Positions 1 to 5,830 of a stretch of 9,551 nt of DNA are shown piece after piece. This DNA is from Candidatus Sabulitectum sp. GTDB lineage: Bacteria; Fermentibacterota; Fermentibacteria; Fermentibacterales; Fermentibacteraceae. The notes below the pieces were generated by a model. That model was not told where the DNA came from. It saw only the letters and a list, made by a program, of their open reading frames with translations, and did not search any database. The translations under genes and the position numbers were made by a program. The number at the start of each line of letters is the position of its first letter. The first letter of the stretch is position 1. The DNA lies in NCBI GenBank assembly GCA_023145935.1, contig JAGLDB010000064.1:1-9551 (forward strand). The letters are read 5' to 3'.

Positions 1-1880
1 GCAGCAGCAGTATACCTGATACTGGAATCTTCTCCTGCTGTTATTGTCACACTGCTTGTCTGATCTTCATAGTCGGGATTGGTAAGAACAACCGTATGTG
101 CTCCTTCTTCAAGATCTATGGGTGCCATAGGAGTCTGTCCGACACCCACACCGTCTATTGAAACATTTGCCCATGGTTCAGGAGCAATCATGAGTCTTCC
201 GGTTGTGCTGATCTCCACAGGTGATACTGTTGCGCTGTATCCCCCGGAGTCAAGGGTAATATTTCTGGTCCAACTCTCATAATTATCTACTTCGACTCTG
301 AGAGAATGTGTTCCGAACGGGAAGACTTCGCTGACCCTGCGTACACCGGAACCAACTCTGACGCCATCTATAAAGAATGCGCCAACTCCCGGAACATCTC
401 CTGCAAGAGCAAGAGCTACCTGTGACTCTTCCTGGGAAAGAAGAGCAAGAGAGATCTGAAGTGCATCAGCTGCATAATCAACAAAGATCGATTCAGGATT
501 GGAGTTAAAGCCCTCCTGAACAGCCTGAAAAACATGCATACCAGTGAGAAGGTCAATTGAATCGTCAACTTCCGCACCATCCACAAGCCAGACCACTTGC
601 TCGGGGTCTGAGCCTTCCGCCTGAAGTACAACCTGTACAGTGCTGGTTCCAACTGAATCAAGGGATATGGAAATGCTTGATTCCTCGCCACTCTGGAAAG
701 TAGTTTCTTCTCTGTATGTTTCAAAACCTGACGAGCGTACTTCAATCACTCTGGCTGCGTCTGAAGATCCTTCGAGAACAAAAGAACCATCGAGAAGAAT
801 GCTCACGGCCTGGCCATCAATTGTAACAGAATAGGTCTCCACGCTGTCTACAGTGAAAGATACGCTGTAGGGCTGGAATACATCCTCTTCAACTAAAACT
901 GTATCCGTCTCCTGACCACCGCCGCCAAATGGCTTTACAACCACAAATACCACTATAAGAATCACTGCTGCAACCGCCGCAATAATAAGCCCCAGAGGTT
1001 TCTTCCCTGCAGGCTTATCCTTAGGTTTCTCTTCCTTTACGATTGGAACAACAACAGGTTTCTTCTTTCCTGAAAGCTTCTCAAGCCTTTCAACCAGCTC
1101 TTTAATAGTCTTGTTCTTCGGGTGCTTTTTCTTTGCTTCTTTTGCCTCTGTAAGAGCACTGGAAAAATCACTGCGTGAGATTTTTCCCCTGATGGAGATG
1201 ATTGCAGCATCTGCAGGGGATGTTTTCTCTTTCTCACGGGCGGGAACAGTGCTGTCTTCAACTTCAATGACCTCTTCAAGCTCCTCATCCTCAAGATCTT
1301 CAATATCCTCAATGTCTTCCTCGGCAAGTTGATCATCCTGAGGTTTAAATTCCTCAATTTTGTCAAGAAGGTCTGAAAGAACAGGAGCACCAGGCCACGT
1401 TTTAAAGATAATCCTGGCGTTTTTAACTGCGGTTACCACATCGTCATCCGCAAGCTTTGTAAGCGCAAGGTCATACAGATTGTCTGTTTTTATCTGCCGT
1501 CTTACCGTGACTATCTTGCGTCTTACCAACTTGTTATCAGGATCGTGCCGCCTGGCCCGCTCAAGTTCCTGCAAAGCTCGAACCTCATCACCCTGCCTGA
1601 AAGCATCTTCGGATCTTGTGATACACTCATCAACAAAATCACCGGAGCTGACTGAATTCCCGGTTTTGTGTGTTCGGGAAGCTCTGGTTTTTTTGAAGTT
1701 ACGCATTGCTGAAACTTCACGCTCTATTTCCGAGATTCTTTTCTTAACAGCTCTGTTACCCGAGTCAATATCAAGAGCTTTGTGCAAATCGATCAGCGCT
1801 TTCTGCCTGTCGCCTTTTTGAATAAGCTCTTCGGCAGAATTGATAAGTCGCTGAACCCTAGCATTTTCGCTTGCTGCCAT
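1..1880 (-). CDS. TPR-like / single-pass membrane / PEGA-repeat protein, partial (C-terminus beyond left edge)
   Basis: An open frame of about 626 codons starts at ATG 1880-1878 and runs off the left edge without a stop. Residues 1-170 are charged helices resembling degenerate TPRs; two units read like 'GDRQKALIDLHKALDIDSGN' and 'GDEVRALQELERARRHDPDN'. Residues ~181-208 form a very acidic linker rich in E, D and I. Another helical, Lys-rich segment follows (~235-295). A single hydrophobic helix lies at ~295-314 (LGLIIAAVAAVILIVVFVVV). After it come about four beta-rich PEGA-like repeats (~340-405, 410-480, 485-555, 558-620). The last is the most canonical, with PWANVSIDGVGVGQTPM followed by LEEGAHTVVLTNPDY. 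From these parts I infer a cytoplasmic TPR region, one membrane crossing and an extracytoplasmic PEGA region that may bind envelope material. No enzymatic motif is visible. The gene stands alone behind recG with a 103-base gap and its own candidate promoter. The frame is certain; the function is unknown. Confidence 0.85.
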   Translation of the reverse strand, partial: MAASENARVQRLINSAEELIQKGDRQKALIDLHKALDIDSGNRAVKKRISEIEREVSAMRNFKKTRASRTHKTGNSVSSGDFVDECITRSEDAFRQGDEVRALQELERARRHDPDNKLVRRKIVTVRRQIKTDNLYDLALTKLADDDVVTAVKNARIIFKTWPGAPVLSDLLDKIEEFKPQDDQLAEEDIEDIEDLEDEELEEVIEVEDSTVPAREKEKTSPADAAIISIRGKISRSDFSSALTEAKEAKKKHPKNKTIKELVERLEKLSGKKKPVVVPIVKEEKPKDKPAGKKPLGLIIAAVAAVILIVVFVVVKPFGGGGQETDTVLVEEDVFQPYSVSFTVDSVETYSVTIDGQAVSILLDGSFVLEGSSDAARVIEVRSSGFETYREETTFQSGEESSISISLDSVGTSTVQVVLQAEGSDPEQVVWLVDGAEVDDSIDLLTGMHVFQAVQEGFNSNPESIFVDYAADALQISLALLSQEESQVALALAGDVPGVGAFFIDGVRVGSGVRRVSEVFPFGTHSLRVEVDNYESWTRNITLDSGGYSATVSPVEISTTGRLMIAPEPWANVSIDGVGVGQTPMAPIDLEEGAHTVVLTNPDYEDQTSSVTITAGEDSSIRYTAA

Positions 1881-1881
1881 A

Positions 1882-1889
1882 CCCCCCCC
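1882..1889 (-). repeat. G8 homopolymer just upstream of the PEGA gene start
   Basis: Eight consecutive C on the plus strand (G on the coding strand) lie one base upstream of the ATG at 1880. There is no ordinary GGAGG site upstream. The G run is therefore the only purine-rich stretch that could pair with the 16S rRNA tail, using G-U wobble, and its spacing is unusually short. An in-frame TAG lies four codons upstream of the tract, so the ATG is the best start. Confidence 0.6.
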
Positions 1890-1947
1890 AGTGACTATTT
1901 AAAGCCACAAAGAATAATCGTTTGATAAACCCACACTTCAATACATA

Positions 1948-1975
1948 AAAGTAACAGTCTGAGAGGCGGTGTCAA
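1948..1975 (-). promoter_or_regulatory. Candidate sigma70-type promoter for the PEGA-repeat gene
   Basis: On the minus strand a perfect -35 TTGACA (1975-1970) is followed by a 16-base spacer and a weak -10 TACTTT (1953-1948). It lies in the gap between recG and the PEGA gene. It would give a leader of about 60 bases. The -35 is convincing; the -10 matches only three consensus positions, though these include the first two and the last. Confidence 0.4.
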
Positions 1976-1983
1976 GCCCCTGT

Positions 1984-4083
1984 TTATACACCGGGTAACT
2001 CCATACCTCTATATCTCCAAAACTGACTTTTCAACAATGCTTGAATATCCTCTAAACCAATAGGAACCATGCCACTTACAAGTGTCAGCAGTTCTCCGTG
2101 AACGGTAAGGTCTGCAACTTTAAACTGTGGTATGCCGTGCTGTGCCGTTCCCAGCACCTGGCCGGGACCTCGAAGGGAAAGATCTTTTTCCGCAATAACA
2201 AAGCCATCTGATGTTGAAACCAGCAACCTGAGTTTTTCCAGGGATGTATGAGATGCTTCATCCCCGGGAACTAGAAAACACCAGGCATTTCTTCCACCTC
2301 TTCCAACTCTTCCTCTGAGCTGATGTAACTGGCTGAGCCCGAATCGCTCTGCATTGGCAATTACCATTACTGTAGCCTCTGGCACATCAATTCCAACCTC
2401 GATCACAGTTGTACTTACAAGAACAGCAATCTCTCCTGCACTGAACTGGTTTGTTACTGCTACTTTCTCACTGGAAGGCATACTGCCGTGAAGCAGCCCG
2501 GTTCCGAACCTGGCCATGGGACCCCTGCGAACCGTTTCATATGCGGAAGCAGCATCCCTGAGATCGCTCTGCTCCGAAGCTTCCTTCAGTGGATACACCA
2601 GAAACACTCTTTCACCCTGCAGAAGTCTTTCCATCATGAACTTGAAAACTGTACCCTTTTCTGATCCACTCACCAGTCTGGTCTCAGTTGTTCCTCTGCC
2701 AGGGGGTAATTCATCAATAATTGAAATATCGAGATCACCGTAAAAAGCCATTGCGAGCGTCCTGGGAATGGGAGTTGCGGACATAACAAGAGCGTGTGGC
2801 CTCTCTCTTCTTGAAGAAAGAAGTTTAGCTCTCTGGGAAACGCCAAAACGGTGTTGCTCATCTATAACGAGCAGTGCGAGCTCATCAACCGGAACCCAGT
2901 CCTCCAGTATGGCGTGGGTGCCTATGAGGATTGACTGAGGGTTTTCTCTGAGCCTTTCTCCTATTCTCTTTCTTTCAGAACCTGTTGTGCCCCCGGTAAG
3001 AAGATGGACTTCCAGATCAAATCTGCCGCAAAACTTGTTGAAACTTGTATAATGCTGCCTGGCTAATACTTCAGTAGGAGCAAGTACTGCAGCGGTTTTC
3101 CCGGCCAGAGCAACCACAACACATGCGAAAGCAGCAACAACTGTTTTTCCTGAGCCCACATCTCCCTGTACAAGTCTTCTCATTGGAGAGCCGCTGGACA
3201 GATCAGAAGACACATCCATACAAACCCGCTTCTGGGCCGCTGTAAGGGGCCACGGCAGCGTAGATTCAAATTTTTCAAGAGAAATGGAAGTCAGGGGGAT
3301 TCCAGGTTCTCTTCTGCTTTTCTCTCTGGCAGCGGTCAGTACAGATCTGTAAAGATAAAACTCTTCAAGCGCCAGTAATCTTCTTGCCACGGCACTCTCT
3401 TCGGGAGAATCGGGCATGTGAACTGCCTTGAACACATCCCACCGCTTGGCGAATCCCTTTGCTTTGATAGTATCCGGAGGGAGAATATCAACCAGTGCAG
3501 TCTTTACCGATTCAAGAGCGTATGCAATCAGTTTTCTCATGACACTCTGGGTCAATCCCGCAGTAAGACCATATATGGGAAGCATACCTGGTGCCTCCAC
3601 CGCTGCAGCTGCCTCATGAGAGAAATAGAGTTCTGGATGAACAATGGTATACCCCTTGAAGGATTCAATCACACCACATGCAACGACCCGACTTCCTTCC
3701 CGAAGACTGGATCCGGGGAAACCCGGTCTGAAAAAAGTCAATGTGATACTGCCAGTTTCATCTGCAAGCACCGCCAGAAGAGATGGTCCCTTTCTTCCAA
3801 CGGGTCTTCGAGTGATGCTTACTATGGTTCCACTGACCACCCCGTTTGATCCAGACTGCAGTTCAGCAATGGGTGTAATTGATCTTCTGTCAAGAAACCT
3901 GTTTGGAACATGCATAAGCAAATCACCGATTGTTACGATGGAAAGACGCTCCAGAAGGGCTTTTCTGGTTCCTCCAACACCGCGAAGACAGCTAACAGAA
4001 TCATCAGTTCTCAGACCAATCTCCTCTTCAGGGGTTGACGACGGCTTCGTAAATGTATAATTCAGGCCATACTGTAAAGCCAC
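1984..4083 (-). CDS. recG: ATP-dependent DNA helicase RecG
   Basis: RecG remodels stalled replication forks and drives branch migration of Holliday junctions. The protein is 699 residues from a GTG start, close to the usual ~690. The N-terminal wedge has the conserved SCLRGVGGTRKALLERL (~31-47) and an OB-like region (~65-155). Helicase lobe 1 has Walker A GDVGSGKT (307-314), APTEVLARQH (335-344), Walker B DEQHRFG (408-414) and SATPIPRT (435-442). Lobe 2 has STTVIEVGIDVPEA (557-570) and the arginine-finger motif QLHQLRGRVGRGG (585-597). FVIAEKDLSLRGPG (628-641) and FKVADL (654-659) follow, as in the family. All catalytic motifs are intact. The start is uncertain: the GTG at 4083 has no Shine-Dalgarno sequence. 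A GAGGAG lies six bases before CTG 4014-4012, and a start there would match the shorter N-terminus of E. coli RecG. The gene is divergent from the TPR gene at 4104. Confidence 0.97.
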   Translation of the reverse strand: MALQYGLNYTFTKPSSTPEEEIGLRTDDSVSCLRGVGGTRKALLERLSIVTIGDLLMHVPNRFLDRRSITPIAELQSGSNGVVSGTIVSITRRPVGRKGPSLLAVLADETGSITLTFFRPGFPGSSLREGSRVVACGVIESFKGYTIVHPELYFSHEAAAAVEAPGMLPIYGLTAGLTQSVMRKLIAYALESVKTALVDILPPDTIKAKGFAKRWDVFKAVHMPDSPEESAVARRLLALEEFYLYRSVLTAAREKSRREPGIPLTSISLEKFESTLPWPLTAAQKRVCMDVSSDLSSGSPMRRLVQGDVGSGKTVVAAFACVVVALAGKTAAVLAPTEVLARQHYTSFNKFCGRFDLEVHLLTGGTTGSERKRIGERLRENPQSILIGTHAILEDWVPVDELALLVIDEQHRFGVSQRAKLLSSRRERPHALVMSATPIPRTLAMAFYGDLDISIIDELPPGRGTTETRLVSGSEKGTVFKFMMERLLQGERVFLVYPLKEASEQSDLRDAASAYETVRRGPMARFGTGLLHGSMPSSEKVAVTNQFSAGEIAVLVSTTVIEVGIDVPEATVMVIANAERFGLSQLHQLRGRVGRGGRNAWCFLVPGDEASHTSLEKLRLLVSTSDGFVIAEKDLSLRGPGQVLGTAQHGIPQFKVADLTVHGELLTLVSGMVPIGLEDIQALLKSQFWRYRGMELPGV
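4035..4061 (+). promoter_or_regulatory. Candidate sigma70-type promoter for the plus-strand TPR gene
   Basis: TTGACG (4035-4040) and a perfect TATAAT (4056-4061) are separated by 15 bases, slightly short of the ideal 17. Transcription would start near 4068, giving a leader of about 36 bases before the ATG at 4104 with its GGAGG site in between. The element lies inside the predicted first codons of recG on the other strand. Confidence 0.6.
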
Positions 4084-4088
4084 TCAAC

Positions 4089-4093
4089 GGAGG
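4089..4093 (+). promoter_or_regulatory. Ribosome binding site of the plus-strand TPR gene
   Basis: GGAGG lies 10 bases before ATG 4104 and 7 bases before an in-frame TTG at 4101. It fixes the start to one of these two codons and rules out the more distant in-frame ATG at 4053, which also overlaps the -10 element. Confidence 0.75.
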
Positions 4094-4103
4094 TACAACC
4101 TTG

Positions 4104-4619
4104 ATGAGCGACCAGAAATCCACACGAATTGACCTTGAAAATAAGATAGCAAATGACAAAGATGATGTCGATGCAAGGCTCAGTCTTGCTCATATCTATA
4201 TGACGGACAATAACCCTGACGCCGCCTGCCCGCTTTATTACGATATTCTGAATTCCGATCCGGAAAATGCTGAAGCGTACATGGGTCTCGGACTTGCCTG
4301 GGGCTTCTCAATTCTCGAGAATATCCCTGCTGTGGAACTCCATGGAGATGATGTGGATGAAGAGGAACTGCTGATAAAAGCCATAGAATTTCTCGAGCGT
4401 TCAATTGAACTTGATCCGGAAACAACAACTTCACTCAACGCCCTTGCCAGACTGTACATTGTGAGAAGTCTGGAAGATGAGGCAATTGATATGTTCAAGC
4501 AGTCTTTGCTCATAGACCAGGCCCAGCACGGTGTTCTTGAAGAACTTCAAAAACTTACAGGAACCCCTGTGTGGAGACTTCTAGAGAAAGATGTCTATAT
4601 GGGCGATTTCGAAGAATAG
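4104..4619 (+). CDS. Small acidic TPR-repeat protein
   Basis: A 171-residue, strongly acidic, soluble protein with no signal peptide or membrane segment. TPR-like helix pairs are seen at ~22-55 (ARLSLAHIYMTDNNPDAA, ending in LNSDPEN), ~56-105 and ~109-140 (LNALARLYIVRSLEDEA followed by FKQSLLIDQ). The second unit is interrupted by an acidic loop of about 20 residues (~72-92, VELHGDDVDEEELL). TPR proteins usually act as protein-binding scaffolds; the partner cannot be inferred. It is the only plus-strand gene in the window. Its start faces recG across 20 bases and its stop faces the panE stop across 13 bases, so it is transcribed alone. The ATG was chosen because of the GGAGG at 4089-4093. The short C-terminal tail after the last repeat contains TPVWRLLEKDVYMGDFEE. 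Confidence 0.88.
   Translation: MSDQKSTRIDLENKIANDKDDVDARLSLAHIYMTDNNPDAACPLYYDILNSDPENAEAYMGLGLAWGFSILENIPAVELHGDDVDEEELLIKAIEFLERSIELDPETTTSLNALARLYIVRSLEDEAIDMFKQSLLIDQAQHGVLEELQKLTGTPVWRLLEKDVYMGDFEE
4143..4171 (-). promoter_or_regulatory. Candidate sigma70-type promoter for recG, inside the TPR gene
   Basis: On the minus strand TCGACA (4171-4166), a 17-base spacer and TATCTT (4148-4143) match the sigma70 consensus at 5/6 and 4/6 positions. Transcription would start near 4136, about 53 bases before the predicted recG GTG. The element is inside codons ~14-23 of the plus-strand TPR gene, which is expected given the 20-base gap between the two starts. Confidence 0.4.
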
Positions 4620-4632
4620 TAACGCCAGTACT

Positions 4633-5478
4633 TCAACTATTCCCTGCTCGAGTTCTTGCTCTGATAAGAGAGGTCAGTACAGAGGCTCTGGGGCATTGAC
4701 CCGGTAACCTTTTTTCGCACAACCCTGTAAGGAAATCAATCTCTGTAGGCAGTTCTTTCTCTATATCCTGAAGCATGCTGCATCTGTTGGAAGAGTTCTT
4801 CAGAAGCCAGGTGAGGATATCATCACCTGCAACTCTTGATTCGCGGGTGGGCATAAGTTTGGAAACTTCCAAAGAAAGCCCTGTGATCAAAGGCAGAAGA
4901 CCTGCCTCTATCAGTTTGTTATTCTCCAAGCCTGCAAGAGCTGCTATGGGATTGATTATGCTGTTGGCATACCACTTGGCCCATCTGAACTCATTGATTT
5001 CAGCAACCTCTTGAAATGGTATATCTGAATTACGGAAAAGACCGGCAATATCTCCACGGGCAGATCCGTAGATAGATCCTTCAGTGGTAGAAACTGAAAA
5101 TTGTCCTGTTTTTCTGAAACCAATGGAGAGAACGCCGTACTCCACTTCCCCTGCCAGTTCACCCCACTCTTCTTCAAGATTCATTCCGTTGGACAGGCAG
5201 AGTATCTTTCCGTTGCTGATCCTTCTGATATCTGAAGCAGCGTTTCGAATAGAAAAAGCTTTCAAGGCGGAAACGACAACAGCCCTGTGGGAAACACGAT
5301 CTATGGCTGTATGAAAAATCTCAGCAGATCGGTTAATGTATCCACCAGCGGTGTACAGCTGTCTTCCTTCAGGTGTGCCTCTGGGACCAGCAAGGATAAT
5401 CTTTCTGCTGGAAGAGGAAAGAGCCACGGCAACCGTGATTCCAACAGCGCCGTGGCCCACAACCACAATGTCGGACAT
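4633..5478 (-). CDS. panE: 2-dehydropantoate 2-reductase (ketopantoate reductase, PanE/ApbA family)
   Basis: This enzyme reduces 2-dehydropantoate to pantoate with NADPH in the pantothenate/coenzyme A pathway, in the cytosol. The 281-residue protein begins with a Rossmann fold, IVVVGHGAVG (4-13; GxGxxG). It then shows ALKA (71-74, Lys73) and SNGMN (96-100, Asn97), matching substrate and cofactor residues of E. coli PanE. The C-terminal helical domain has WAKWYANSIINPIAAL (166-181), with the catalytic-type Lys168, and SMLQDIEKELPTEIDFLTG (234-252), with the conserved Glu246. It is slightly shorter than E. coli PanE (303), mainly at the C-terminus. It is the last gene of the minus-strand run, starting 9 bases after the YtxH-like stop, with only a weak AGG ribosome site, so translation probably depends on the upstream gene. 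Some ApbA-family members have other 2-oxo-acid substrates, but the conserved residues favour PanE. Confidence 0.88.
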   Translation of the reverse strand: MSDIVVVGHGAVGITVAVALSSSSRKIILAGPRGTPEGRQLYTAGGYINRSAEIFHTAIDRVSHRAVVVSALKAFSIRNAASDIRRISNGKILCLSNGMNLEEEWGELAGEVEYGVLSIGFRKTGQFSVSTTEGSIYGSARGDIAGLFRNSDIPFQEVAEINEFRWAKWYANSIINPIAALAGLENNKLIEAGLLPLITGLSLEVSKLMPTRESRVAGDDILTWLLKNSSNRCSMLQDIEKELPTEIDFLTGLCEKRLPGQCPRASVLTSLIRARTRAGNS

Positions 5479-5487
5479 AATACCTGT

Positions 5488-5805
5488 CTAGGATTCGGTT
5501 TCGGCTTCTACCTCTTCATCAGTATGAATTTTGTCCCGAACATAATCGATGGTTTCCTCTACCTTTGCACGACCGTCAGAATAGATCTTTTCCGCTTTCT
5601 CCCGACCGTCATGGTAAATTTTCTCTGCTTCAATCTTGCCTTTTCCGTATATCTCTTCACCCTTGTGATAGGTTTCTTCCGCACCATCTTTTATTCTCTT
5701 ACGGGTTTCTTCTCCCTTTGCAGGAGCGTAAAGAAGTGCAACCACTCCACCAGCAAGCAGTCCAGCTGCAAACGCCCAGAATTCTCCTTTGCCTCTCTCG
5801 CTCAT
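5488..5805 (-). CDS. YtxH-like small membrane protein with hendecad repeats
   Basis: A 105-residue protein. A hydrophobic, Gly/Ala-rich helix at ~9-27 (FWAFAAGLLAGGVVALLYAP) is followed by a YtxH-type junction, KGEETRKRI (30-38). The rest is a long charged amphipathic helix. It contains near-perfect 11-residue repeats (AEKIYHDGREK then AEKIYSDGRAK, 60-81), preceded by looser copies from ~44. The C-terminus is acidic. YtxH/GvpP-like proteins are general-stress or envelope-associated proteins without a known enzymatic activity; the function here is not established. The start at ATG 5805-5803 is well supported by AAAGGAGG five bases upstream. A longer frame to 5886 would overlap the secA end and lacks a comparable site. 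It lies 25 bases after the secA stop and 9 bases before panE, probably in the same transcript. Confidence 0.85.
   Translation of the reverse strand: MSERGKGEFWAFAAGLLAGGVVALLYAPAKGEETRKRIKDGAEETYHKGEEIYGKGKIEAEKIYHDGREKAEKIYSDGRAKVEETIDYVRDKIHTDEEVEAETES
5571..5636 (-). repeat. 33-base direct tandem repeat inside the YtxH-like gene
   Basis: Two adjacent 33-base units (5571-5603 and 5604-5636 on the plus strand) both begin with GACCGTCA. They encode the 11-residue repeats AEKIYSDGRAK and AEKIYHDGREK, which agree at nine of eleven residues. The DNA copies have diverged more than the protein, suggesting an old duplication kept by selection on the helix. Confidence 0.65.
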
Positions 5806-5811
5806 ATCAAG

Positions 5812-5819
5812 CCTCCTTT
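5812..5819 (-). promoter_or_regulatory. Strong ribosome binding site of the YtxH-like gene
   Basis: AAAGGAGG on the minus strand lies six bases upstream of ATG 5805-5803, in the 25-base gap after secA. It decides the start over the longer upstream frame. Confidence 0.8.
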
Positions 5820-5830
5820 GATACTGCCGC

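Noticed and set aside
1037..1390. Minus-strand frames at 416-745, 1037-1390 and 1523-1720 inside the PEGA gene
   Set aside because: All are in one alternative frame of the same strand. The main frame is open throughout and gives the domain pattern, so these are shadows and not evidence of a frameshift.
3418..3849. Plus-strand frames opposite recG
   Set aside because: They overlap conserved recG codons, show no recognisable protein pattern and have no ribosome site.
4595..4660. Possible bidirectional terminator between the TPR gene and panE
   Set aside because: A short GGCG...CGCC inverted repeat is present around the TPR stop, but the stem is only four pairs and no T-run follows on either strand.
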